Positions 17,236 to 28,361 of a stretch of 64,000 bases of DNA are shown in pieces. Positions within the stretch are counted from its first letter, which is position 1; every line of letters begins with the position of its first letter. Below the pieces are notes generated by a model, which was given only the letters and a program-made list of their open reading frames with translations, did not search any database and was not told the origin of the DNA. The position numbers and the translations under genes were made by a program. The DNA lies in contig UYJD01000001.1 of NCBI GenBank assembly GCA_900618795.1, forward strand, positions 1,407,162 through 1,471,161, written 5' to 3'. The stretch comes from Cyanodermella asteris (Eukaryota; Ascomycota; Lecanoromycetes; Ostropales; Stictidaceae).

Positions 17236-19788
17236 ATGTTGGGCGGCTACTGCAACGATTGCGACAACTGTCGCCGCCACGATCTTGAAATTCTGAATGT
17301 ACCGACGATCTTGGACGTGAGCTGTTTGAAGAGCCCAGCCCGCTGTCCTGCTCTAGATACGCTAGACGATCATGACGTTGCCGACACGCATCTTGACGCC
17401 GACGTCGGGTCTCCTCCAAAGCCCACACAATCTCGCGCCTCTATTTCGGCTGCACACGCAGCACAGATCGTGGCGCGAGCGGGGAGACCTGAAATCAGCG
17501 CTTCCGATGCGTTACACATGATCGACGATCTTGCTCAAAGTCGAGCCCACGGTCGGCACAGCGCCCAACGAAATGTCGAAAAAGAGAAGATTGAGACACT
17601 GTATCTAGTCTCCGCTCTTCAGCAGGGCCATGAGCACGCCAGTGACTACGTTACCAGAGAGCAAATTCTGTCAGCTGGCCTTGAAGGTGCAGAGCTGCTC
17701 AGGGACATCAATGGGCTGGCCATGCGGCGAGTCCATGCAAAACGTGCTGGAGCATCTCGAGATCAAGAGGCTGACATCTCTGAAGCATTGTCTTTGATGA
17801 AGAAGCTTGAGAGGCATCACTCGATACTCGGCAGCAGTGAAATGGATTTCTTGACGGACATTCTTCAGCGTAACGAGCAACCTGTGCCGGAGCATGAGAA
17901 CCGTGAATTGCGCAGGGAAGTCATGGAAAACTTCAAGAAAATCCAGAGACATCATGAGAAGCCTGTTTCAGTTCCTAAGTCAGTGTCACCGACACTTGTT
18001 GGAGCCGGCGATCAAGCTGGAGGGTTTCAGGACCTTAGCCTACTTGACACCCATTTCGAGATGCGTCGTTCTCAGACCCATACTCTGGAGATCAATACAA
18101 ATACCCTCCAGTCAAGTGACCGGGATAGCACCGACTCGTCTCGAATCAGAGGTCCTCTCACTACTGATCAACTCCGCAAACTGATGAATGAGCTCGACAA
18201 TCCTCCCGAAACACCGGAAGCACCTGATGGGGACAACCGATCGACTACCGCAGAGGTACTGGAGCTCCTCGAGGAAGAGGACCGAGACGAAGAAGTCAAC
18301 CGCCTTTCAAACGACATTAATGCAGCAGCACCAACCGCAGCTGAGAAGCCCGAGACGTTGGAATCTCCAGGGAAGCGGCCACTCACCATCCAAATCGGCG
18401 CCCGCCCTCTACCGCTCCAGATACGTCGTCAACAGACCAAACGTTTCGAAATGGAGAACTATGCTGTCGTCGCAAGTCGGAAGAACTCCATAGTGACGCA
18501 GACCGGTTCTACTGGTTCTCCTGAGTCGCAACTCCTCTCTGACAAATCAGCACGATCAAGCACCACCACACAGACTTTGCATGAGTTCAGCGAGCCTTTG
18601 AAGAGATTCAAGCCCTGCGTCATCACTACTGACATGCCGTCAACATCTGGTATGACTACGCACGCACCGAACAACTTCGGTGCGCCTTTGAAGCGCTTCA
18701 AGCCTTATATTGTCACGACCGACAGGTCCAGCTTTCGAAGCAGCCGTGTTCTGAGCCTCACCGCTGAGCAGGTTGATAGCGAACCAGTCAGACATCCTGT
18801 AGCCGTCAGTGTGGAAGTTGCCACGCCAGATCTTCCTGACACCCTTTGCACTTCTTGCATTGAGACTGGTACTATCCGCGCCGTTGGGGTTGACCTTGAA
18901 GGTGACATGGCAAAGCAAATCCCAGTTACCGCGTTTCAGAACGAACATGCCCTGTTTGATGAACAGGGTAATCTCGATCATTGTATGTTCTCTCCCAGTT
19001 TCGAGCACATCAGTTCTGAACATGACGGTGGTGATGCTCTCATCCAAGATCAGCGATACAGTCTGCTTGAGAATCTCACTAGCATGAATCAAAGCATGCT
19101 GGCTCAGCACCAAATGCAGAGCCAGATGCAAAACCAAATCCAAGATGAAATGCAACTCTTCATGCAGCACGCACAGACGCAGATGGTATTGCGAATGAAA
19201 ATGATGAAGATTGAGATGCAGGAGCAAATGGCAGCACAACAAGAGCAGATGCGCCAAATGGCTGAGCAATCGGTCTCATACGCAAGCGCGCATCACAACT
19301 CTAGACTGGCTGATCAAGAAGCACAAATTATGGACCTCACTGCCGATCTTGCCAGTCTCCAAGCAGAAAACGCTCGAGTTCGTGCTGAAGCCGAGCGCGC
19401 CAACGCCGAACTCGCTCACCTTCGCTCAATCATATACATCAGCCCAAGCAACTCGGGCTCAGATTCTTCTCCTCGTGAGCGAGAGTACCCAGTCGCCATG
19501 ATCCTGCCGGCGCCTCCTAGCCGTTTTCGAAACCCGAGACCATCGTCTGACTCTATTCCAGGCACACCTAGCGAAATGCAAAATCTTCGAAGCACCAGGA
19601 GCACGCCTCTTTACAAACCACCTCTGCACCATCCGGATCACGCCGAGCCGCAGTTGAGCCAGGCCGTCTTCGAAGGCATTGATCAATTCAACGAGGCTCG
19701 TGTTGAGGCAGGCCTATCGATCTTTGATGGTTCTCCGCAGCGCAAGACCAAGGACAAAGACAAGGACAAGGGTCCGAACACACCTTGA
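17236..19788 (+). CDS. Large coiled-coil protein of unknown function
   Basis: 850 residues, one exon. I do not recognise the family. The N-terminus has a cysteine group (YCNDCDNCRRHD). The middle is Ser/Thr/Pro/Glu-rich and probably disordered. A segment is duplicated: EPLKRFKPCVITTD and, about 36 residues on, APLKRFKPYIVTTD (around residues 453-495), a basic patch that could be a nuclear-localisation or docking motif. Residues about 615-740 form a long Met/Gln-rich coiled coil (MQSQMQNQIQDEMQLFMQ, then MAAQQEQMRQMAEQ and SLQAENARVRAEAERANAEL). The tail is again disordered and ends in a lysine/aspartate repeat (KDKDKDKG). Likely an intracellular scaffold or regulatory protein (inference). No membrane segment or signal peptide. 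Confidence 0.8.
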   Translation: MLGGYCNDCDNCRRHDLEILNVPTILDVSCLKSPARCPALDTLDDHDVADTHLDADVGSPPKPTQSRASISAAHAAQIVARAGRPEISASDALHMIDDLAQSRAHGRHSAQRNVEKEKIETLYLVSALQQGHEHASDYVTREQILSAGLEGAELLRDINGLAMRRVHAKRAGASRDQEADISEALSLMKKLERHHSILGSSEMDFLTDILQRNEQPVPEHENRELRREVMENFKKIQRHHEKPVSVPKSVSPTLVGAGDQAGGFQDLSLLDTHFEMRRSQTHTLEINTNTLQSSDRDSTDSSRIRGPLTTDQLRKLMNELDNPPETPEAPDGDNRSTTAEVLELLEEEDRDEEVNRLSNDINAAAPTAAEKPETLESPGKRPLTIQIGARPLPLQIRRQQTKRFEMENYAVVASRKNSIVTQTGSTGSPESQLLSDKSARSSTTTQTLHEFSEPLKRFKPCVITTDMPSTSGMTTHAPNNFGAPLKRFKPYIVTTDRSSFRSSRVLSLTAEQVDSEPVRHPVAVSVEVATPDLPDTLCTSCIETGTIRAVGVDLEGDMAKQIPVTAFQNEHALFDEQGNLDHCMFSPSFEHISSEHDGGDALIQDQRYSLLENLTSMNQSMLAQHQMQSQMQNQIQDEMQLFMQHAQTQMVLRMKMMKIEMQEQMAAQQEQMRQMAEQSVSYASAHHNSRLADQEAQIMDLTADLASLQAENARVRAEAERANAELAHLRSIIYISPSNSGSDSSPREREYPVAMILPAPPSRFRNPRPSSDSIPGTPSEMQNLRSTRSTPLYKPPLHHPDHAEPQLSQAVFEGIDQFNEARVEAGLSIFDGSPQRKTKDKDKDKGPNTP

Positions 19789-20184
19789 GCTGACAAGACT
19801 GTCGGTTGAGTGGTTGGCAAAGAAAGGGATGTGCTTGTAGCCATCGGCAAGAATTTGCCTTGGGCGAGTCACACTGGGCCAGATTTTCGGTGGACCAGAA
19901 CGCAGAGGAGGACGGACCTGTCCTACGAGTGATTGGAAAGCTGGGTGTATTGAGGCGTTTGGCATTTTTGTTCTGGTTAGGAAAAGAACACCTCAGGACT
20001 TCCTACTCGCGGAAGCCTTGAACTCTGGTAGATAGTCAAATACTCCAATGGTCGTTATTATGGACACTATGTCAAAGTCATGTAATCGTGCAAGATCATG
20101 CAATTTGCGCCAAATACTGATCCGTGTCATGCGTCTATACTGATCAAACGCTCCGACCTATGCTGGCCATACTCCAAGTGCATC
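19789..20184. other. Convergent 3' spacer
   Basis: 396 bases between the coiled-coil gene and the nitroreductase gene, which converge. Nothing else seen. Confidence 0.5.
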
Positions 20185-21153
20185 TCACCTCCCATAAATG
20201 AACACCTTCCCTTCTGCAGGCTGTTTCGGCTTCGGATCCGGATCGGGCCCTTCGCGTCCGCCGAAGATGAGCTGACCGTTGAGCTTCCAAGTCAGTGGCA
20301 CATCCCACTCCTCAGCCACGCGATGGTCGATCAGGGGGTTGTAGTGCTGCAAATTGGCGCCCATTCCTGCGTCATCGAGAGCGGTCCAGACGGCGGATTG
20401 ATTCATGGCGTTGGTGTGCTCGCTCCACTGTGCGAGATGATCGATGTATTTGGTGAACTTGGCTTTCAACCCGTCGATTGCATCGCGATCCTCGTAGAAC
20501 AGTATCTGGACCTCATGTCAGCTTCGAGATCATCAGGCGCAGTCCACTCAAGGGATGACTGGCTCGATCTGTGATCGCAAAGCCCCCACCGTCGTGTTGG
20601 CGATTCCACTCACCGTTCCGTATGCCTTTTTGTATCCTTCCAGCTTCTTCTCCGTCACCGCGCGCGTCTGAGTCGTGATGTGCGTCTGCAGCAATGTTGT
20701 AACAATCTCCCACAGCTTTTGGTGCTCGTCCCGCAGCAGAACGAGATATCGCGTACTCTGAACATTGAAGTTGCTCGGCACGCACTGCACAGCCGTTTTC
20801 AAGATCTCCTCTAGCCGCTCGTCGTCGATGGTTGGCTTGTCGTTCAGCGAGTAACGTGACCGCCGCGATTGTATGGCGGAGATGAAGCATGACGCGAGCC
20901 TACGCTGTTGCGATAGCACTGGGGAGCCGTATGCCGGGACGGACACGAAGCGCGGAGAGCTGGCCGTGCGATGTGAGCGTGGTACTGTGGCAGGACGTTT
21001 CGGCGCTCGGATCTGGCTCGAGGAGCTGGAACGTGTCTGCGTGTGTATTTTGGAGTATCGCCTGCTGTTCGAACAGCCAAGATGCATAGAGGATGATGCT
21101 GCCCCTCGGTTTGCCGCCATAAAACGCGAGATCGTCGTCCCTATCAAAGACAT
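20185..21153 (-). CDS. Nitroreductase-like protein (Frm2/Hbn1 type) with N-terminal extension
   Basis: Two exons: 21153-20614 and 20505-20185, joined over a 108-base intron (donor GTGAGT, acceptor CAG); 286 residues. The join restores …GYKKAYGT|ILFYEDRD…, the family sequence. Motifs: SRYSLNDKPTIDDERLEEI, PSNFNVQSTRYLVLL, WTALDDAGMGANLQHYNP and EEWDVPLTWKL, typical of fungal Frm2/Hbn1 flavin nitroreductases (usually about 200 residues). These use FMN and NAD(P)H and are linked to oxidative stress and lipid signalling. About 95 residues rich in Ser/Arg precede the domain (SNSRRYSKIHTQTRSSSSS…); they resemble a mitochondrial presequence, or part may be leader if translation starts at a later ATG. 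Confidence 0.85.
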
Positions 21154-22480
21154 CTCGTCGAGCCCTCGTGGAACTCGCTTCTAAAGGCCTAAAGTCGATT
21201 GTTCCTCTTTCACGGCCTCCGCGCTTGGCCAAGGGATTGTGAATAGGTACAGCCCAGCGCTTCGATCTCGAAAGTCCGATTGACTGGTGAGGGACTTTGG
21301 GTCGTTCGTTACAGTTTGTGGATGGAAAATCACGATCTTCTCAAGCGCAATATCAGGGGCTGAAAGCAAAAGCAATGTCAGAGGCAAAATAAAAGAAAAG
21401 AAATTTAGAAAATGCAGTCTACTAGACACGATGCTCTCATGTTTCGTACCTCAAGTCATCGAATCATCGAACCAGCGGGGCGGGTCATATTTGAACGAGT
21501 GCCGCCGGCGAATATCGTGAAACTGCACCGGCACGTATTTTCTGCCTGCAGCTCGGCGATTAATTCCAGGCTGGTGAGTATATAGGTCGGCTGCCACCAT
21601 GAACTTAGCACTGTGACGAACATAGAACTTGGCGAGCAACTTTGCGCGTGATCCTTGCCAGAGGCATGACAAGACAGAAGGTTGCCGAGACAAATGTCCT
21701 CGACATTGGTGTTGAGCGGCCCTGAGCGTGAGCCCCGGCAAACGCGGCTGCTGCGGTTCGGCAATTTCACGCGTCACGCATTACGCGTGAGAGCCATTGC
21801 CAAACTGATTCCTCTTTACACTTCCATACTCTGGACGTGAGCAGTCTCACGAGCAGGCAAAGTCTGTCGGGCAGCCTAGTTCCACAATAGACAGAATCCT
21901 CACGGCTTATGGAAGTTGGGTTAATCCATTCATAGGTGGCGACAGATTTGATGTCGTGTTCTTCCATAAAATGCAGGAGGTGGCGCATGGGTATAATTAT
22001 GACGGGCTGACAGAGTGTCCCAAGATGAATTGAGAAGGGTCGTTGTCTATACGAGCATGCTCGGATTCGAGCCGGTGATGCCGCTTTGAGACTAGCGAGA
22101 CCACAGAACAGGTCACGGCGCTAACGATCTAGTGCTCCATGGTACATTTGCATCAGAAAGGAACGTAAAGCGATGATGGTTGTATTTGTACACTGTCCAC
22201 ACTGGGAGCTCAAGTTGAACCCTATCACCTCATCGAATTGTCAACGAGCGCACTCAGGCCCAGTACAAACGACGAAGCCCCGCTCTTGCCACTGTCCGAT
22301 CGATGCACCTTACCGATTCAACTGGCACAAGCAATCTTGCCGCCAAATGCCGGTGCAGCTGCACCTTAAACGCCAAAGACGCCTCGCTTGCACTCCTCAC
22401 CCTCCCTCTTTCGTGTCTTATCCTACAAGTTCCCAGCCTGCAAACCAACGCCAATTCACCGCATTGCAATCCGCCCACAT
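21154..22480. other. 1.3-kb gap with no supported gene
   Basis: Overlapping frames of 60-110 codons without motifs. The left end is the nitroreductase promoter; the right end is the 3' side of MOT1. A B-box-like GGCTCGAATCC on the minus strand (22063-22073) has no matching tRNA fold. Confidence 0.5.
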
Positions 22481-25400
22481 CTAGTTCTTCATATTCTTCA
22501 AGAACTCATCCAAGTTGTATTCCTCCTTGTATTGGGCTTCATCCCACAGATCTTGCAGACCGTCGAGCACATTGCTCTTACCCTTCTCCCTGAGCTCTCC
22601 GGTCGCATCGAGCGCATCGTCCTCCGGTCTGTCAATGTCTATTTCGCCACCCTTGTCGACTGCTTCAGGCCGAACGCCAGAATCACCACCGGTGTCGAGA
22701 TCGAACAGGTCTAGGAGCTGGTCGGTGCCCATGGTGCCAAGGCCGGCATTTTGTTGATTGACGACAGTACTGGCGACGTCGATCTTGAAACGCTGCAAGT
22801 TCAAGATCTTCTCTTCAACAGTACCACGGGTGATGAGACGGTACACATTGACCACCTTCTTCTGACCAATACGATGCGCACGGTCCATGGCCTGCATATC
22901 TTTCTGCGGATTCCAATCGTGCTCGACAAATATCACAGTGTCAGCGCCGGTCAAATTCAGGCCCAGTCCACCAACACTGGTGGTAAGTAGCAGGACGTCG
23001 TAGCTTGGATCCTTGTTGAATGTATTGACAATGCTTTGGCGCTGCTCTCCGGGAATGCTTCCATCCAGTCGAAGGTATTGCACGCTGGGGAGCAGCTTAG
23101 CCAAGACATCCTTTTGAACAATGTCCAGCATCTCCTTCATCTGACAGAAGATCAACGCACGATGCGGAGCAACATAGGCATCCGTCGCGCCGATCTCACC
23201 ATCTGGTGGAGGCGGTGCACCAATACCACAGTCAAGCAAAAGATCACGCAAAGCTCCCAATTTTGGCGCGTGGGCAATATCGTTCAAGCTGCTCTTCTTA
23301 GCACGGAGCTGTGCTTCAATCTCCTTATACTGGTTGTGTCCTGGCCTGACGACAAGCGATGGTGTATTGCAGAGCTTGCGCATATACTGTAGGGCCTGGA
23401 AGATGTGCTGCTTCGCTTCCTTGGTATTATCGCCGGCGGTGGATTCGATGGCCCGTTTATCCTTCTTGGCAAAGTCGTCGAATAATCGCTTCTGTAAGTC
23501 GGATAGGTCGCAGTAGTAGTTCTGAATGATCTTGGGAGGCAAGTCGTTCAAGACTTCTTCCTTGAGTCGGCGTAGAAGGAAAGGTAAAACTTGCTTGTGA
23601 AGTGCTTCAATGGCCAACGCTCCCTTCTCTTGCTCTTTGGACGAGGACTTTGCGTTACGACTGGCGGCTATAGGCTTCGCGAAACGTTCGTGAAATACCT
23701 TCTCCGTTCCCAGAAAACCAGGCATCAGGAAATCAAACAATGACCACAGCTCCAAAACATTGTTCTGTATAGGCGTTCCAGAGAGAATTAGGCGATGATT
23801 GCTCATGAGTGTTTTGACTGCCATTGTAGTCTTTGCCTTCGGGTTTTTGATCAAATGACCCTCGTCAAGAACGCAGTAGTTCCAGTCAATGGGGCGGAAG
23901 ACATCGATATCATTCCTGCAGACATCATAACTCGTAATGACGATGTCAGCATCAGCAAGTCGTGGTCTAGCCTTCGCACGCTCGCCAGGTGGTCCGACAT
24001 AAGCGACTGCTGTAAGGAAGGGTGCATATGTTGCAATCTCCTGGAGCCAGTGACCGGACAAGGTTGGCGGACAGACGATCAAGCTCGGAAGCCGACGCTG
24101 CGCAAGATCTTGCGTTTTGGCAAAAGATTCGGCACGGAGGTGATGGTCGCTTGCCACGATGCAAAGCGTCTGCAACGTCTTTCCGAGTCCCATATCGTCA
24201 CAAAGGACACCATGAAGGTTGAATCGGTTGAGGAAGTACAGCCAATTGACACCATCTTGCTGGTAAGAACGAAGAGTGGCCTTGATAGCCACGGGAATCT
24301 CGAAAGGTTCTGTCTTTTTCGGGTCGAGCATTTGCGCAACAAATTTCCGCTCCTTCTCTCTTCCCTTGAGAAGCTCCTCCGAGAATCCGGGAGGATCGGG
24401 AATGCCCTCCTCAAGAGGCACAAGCTTCACTAGTGTAGCGAAAGCAGTGGTGGCAATCAATCTCACATCCTGATTCGGGTCACTCATTCTTCCCAGGATT
24501 GGCACAATCAAGAACACCACATATGGTAAAATGCGATTCTCCATGATGTGGATGAGATGATAGCAGGTCTCAATCGCACCCTGGCGATAATGAACGTTGA
24601 CAGGATTGCTGATCGCCGGAAGCACCTTTTCGACTAGAATTGTCATGCCTTTGACAGTGTGATGGTTGCAAACCGCTGCAAGGCACTTGGCGGCCGCATA
24701 TCTGAAGACGGCGTAGTTGCATTTCAACCCTATCAATATGTGAGGCATCATTGCGTCGAGGAAATGGTGAAGGTCCTCGTGGAGGCTGGCCACCAAGACG
24801 CGCAAGACAGAGAATGCATCAACCACTGACTGTCCGAGCACTTGGTCGATATTGTGAAGATCATCAGGCTCTGTTTTGTCGATTTTGAGTACTTGCGACA
24901 AAGGTTCCTGGATCATTTGTTGTAATGCAGGCGCGTGGATGAAGAGATTCTTGCCGAACAACGCAGTAACCTGGTCCAAGGCTTCCTTCGCTCCTCGCCG
25001 CGAAATGCGAGCTCCACGTGCTTCAAGCTCATACGCAGCGGCTTCTTGGTGTTCCTTGCGATCCTCATCCTTGCGCAGTGAGAGGATGGAATCACGGAAG
25101 TTAGCATTAGAACTGTATTCTGGCGTGTCTGCGGTATCCATACAATAGAACTTGGCGAGATTAGCGACAATTTTCTGAGCAGGTACCTGGTTGCTAGCCG
25201 TGGTATAGTACTGCAGTAATGCTGCCACGCTGCCGGCACTTCGCTGCTGCAGGCGATACACCTCTTCATTCTTGATACTGTCCATTAAACCACGAATGAC
25301 TTTCGCGGCCTTCTTTGGAACTTGACCAAGAGCAACGAGGGCCGCGGAGGCTGCAGCACGGACTCGAATATCTCTTTCCGCTTTCAGATTGTTGAACTCC

Positions 25401-28361
25401 TCGATTGCGTTCAAGCAAGATGCCTTTGCGTCCTCAAGTGGCTTCCTCGCTGTCATACGGTTGACCACCGACATGGAGCTATACAGCTTGTCATAATCCT
25501 GACCAACAATCTTCTCGGCATCAGCGATTCCAAAGGCATTCGGACCCGCTCCAGTATCGCACTGTACGACGACAGCAATGGTAGGGACTTTGGAAGGCGA
25601 AATCTTGCCCAAATCTTTGAGTGCGTTGAGCAAAGCGTGACACTGACCACGAGCACGCTGTAGGTGCGTGATCAAGTCAGCATACGATGTTGGACGTTCT
25701 TCTTCGACCATCTTCAGCAACTTGCTGGTTAATGAGGCAGGTATTTCTGCGGGCGTACTTGCTAGTTTGACCTGCTCCTGGATAACATATGCTGCGGCCA
25801 TTTGCGTGGTTGAATGTGGTGAAGACAATGTACTTTCGAGAAATTTGTACAGCCCAGCATCGGCGCCTTCTTTGCTTTGCGCTACAAGTGCATGGCCGAG
25901 AGCCTTGCTAGCATACAAGCGGGATCTTATAAGAACGTCGAAGCCGAGAAGTTCCACATCGCCCGTAAGCATACCAGCATCGACATTGTGCGACTTGCTT
26001 GAAGGCTCTTCTTTCTTCTCGGTCTTCTTCTTGCCACCACGTTTCTTCGGTTCGTCACCATTGGGTGGCTCAGATTTTCGTGATGGGGGAGGTGCGTCTT
26101 CGAGGAATTGTCCAGAAGGCTTCATGATAAGAGTTTTGTCCATCGGCACGTGCGCAAGCCGAACACCAACTGGGTGAGTCGCAAGCTTGAGCATTGCCTC
26201 CGCGTGTGGATCGAATTCGGCCTTGAAACGCTTCTCCTGTGACAGGAACTTGACCAGAGAGATCCAGAGCTCCATCGACGACTCCAGGGGTTCGTCGTAT
26301 CGCTCCAGCAGGATGTTCTGGAATACGAGGCGCAGCGTTTTGCCATCTACCCAAGACTTGGTTGAGGGGTCATCGATGCGGAGGAATGTCAAGAGAGCCC
26401 GGAGAACCGCAGAGCGAACGCTCGGGATTGTGTGACGAAGGAATGGATATAGGCGTGGAAACAGCTTTTCGAAAGAGTACGCGGCAGGTTCGCCTTCAAT
26501 CTTTTCCGCCTCGGCGTTCTCTCTCATTGCTTGGAGTACCTCCTCATAGCTCGACAGCTTAGCGAGCAGATCCATAACATGCCCAGTACTGGCGCTGAGA
26601 TCGTCCTTGATATCGTCCAAGCAGTCCCAGATAGTGTTCATCAGCGGACGCAATTTTTGCGGCCTCAGTCGGACAAGATCTTCTGCAATCGGGATCAGCG
26701 TAGCTGCTCCGACTGCACGCACGTCATCGTCGCTGTCGATAAGGCCCAGGTTTGATGCCTCGACTATGCCATCAAGGTGTTTCATAAGCACATCTTTCCT
26801 GACAGCACCGAGATAGCGCAGACCAAGCATGCCACCATGTGTGACCTCCCAGATGCGCATTCCGCGCTTGTTAGTGAGGTTGAGATCGCGTTGCATGACC
26901 ATACGATAGAGCACGACGTACAAGTCGTCCAAGCTCTGCTGCGATAGATGCAACATCAAAGTTGCAAGGGCCTGGCCGGTAGATTCTCGGATGGGAGCGA
27001 CGACATTGTCCGAAGTGTAATCACCAAACCGATCCAACATTAGAAGACAGCAATATTTGCAGGCCATGTCTTCGAGCCAGAGACGGTTGAGTTCGTTATT
27101 TTCTTTCCTTGTTTTGCCTCGTCTTCGACCGGCACCAGCACCATGTGACCGAATGATCTCCTTCAATCCTAGTGCAGCACCGTGACGGACCTCCCACGAT
27201 GTGTCGAAAAGTTGCACTGCCAGAATGTCACAGAGCTTTTCAAAGGGCCATTCCAGACCTTCTTCTTCCGCTGTGGTTTGGATGTCAGGCTTCGCTGGCA
27301 TCATTTCACCTTTGAACTCTGTGACCATCTTGGTGTCGTCATCTGAACCGGTACGCTCCGTCGACAGAAGGTCGTTCTTAAGGTCCTTTTCTTCTCGCTT
27401 GATGCCGGGTCCAGGTGTCTCGACGGACGGTGTAGCGGCCGGGGCTGGAATTGGCTTGGAACCTCCAATGTCAATGATGCGCATCTTGTTGGCATTGTTG
27501 GCCTCCTGCTTTCGCTTTCGCTTCGCGGCATTGAGCTGACGTCGGCTCATCACGTTGCCGTGCTCGTCAACGGAATCAGAACGCTGTGGTCCCCCAGGTG
27601 TCTCCGCTATGGGCGATTGCATGGCAATACTGTTGTTGCGAGAAAGGTGACTTGCACTGGTATCCATCTTGGTTAACGCGGGGATAGAGTTGCTCCGCCC
27701 AAACTGAGATTGCGATTGTTCGTCTTTGAGGAGTGCCTCGTCCTCGAAATAATCATCAGCTAGGCCCAGACGCGACAACAGCGTCCTCTTCTGATGGGCG
27801 ATGCGCTCGTTGGGGTCGACACCATACAAATCAATCGGGTCCTTGCTTCCCAACAGTGGCTTGCCTTTTTCGATGACGCTTGGAAGGTCAAGTGTCTTGA
27901 GCTGTAGCTGGCCGCCTGAAGCCGAGGCATTTGCGGGACCATGTCCATTGAGCCCATCCTCCGTTTTCACAGGATGGTCGGTGGGTTCTGCTTTGACTTC
28001 TTCAGCAGCATCTTCAACCTCGGCGTCATCTTCGTTAGGATCGAACTTGACATGATTGTCGACAATGCCGGCAATAGCCTTGGCGGCAGCATGCCGGGTG
28101 TCCCATTTGCTGCTTGCGAGGAAGCGAACAACTGGACTCAGAAAATTGTACAACTCATCCGGATGATCTTTCTGCAAATCAGCAAGCTGTTGGGCTGCGG
28201 TGTTCCGGATGAGCGCATTACTGCCCGTCTCCAATAAGCTAGTCCGAAGTTAGCAGTGGCACAACACTTGGGAGGACATGTGGGGTGGAATGGAGGGGAC
28301 CACAAGTATATACGCACAGAACGAGGCGCTCAAGCCTGGATAATTTGCTCTTACTAGCCAT
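22481..28361 (-). CDS. MOT1: TATA-binding-protein-associated ATPase MOT1 (BTAF1)
   Basis: About 1933 residues in two exons. Exon 1 is 28361-28318 (44 bases, MASKSKLSRLERLV…). A 79-base intron (GTGCGT…ACTAG) leads to exon 2, 28238-22481. The join gives RLERLVLLLETGSN, the expected MOT1 start; without it the protein would lack an ATG. The N-terminal two thirds are HEAT repeats with the acidic NDD-type inserts of the family. The C-terminal third is a Snf2 ATPase: CDDMGLGKTLQTL (Walker A), VLDEGHLIKNP (DEGH box), LILSGTPIQNNVLELWSLF, and QAMDRAHRIGQKKVVNVYR (motif VI). The end is DEFLKNMKN. Family knowledge: uses ATP to remove TBP from DNA in the nucleus. No break seen. Confidence 0.97.

Noticed and set aside
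22040-22150. Possible minus-strand tRNA (B-box-like GGCTCGAATCC)
   Set aside because: The T-stem does not pair, and no A box or acceptor stem is found at the right spacing.
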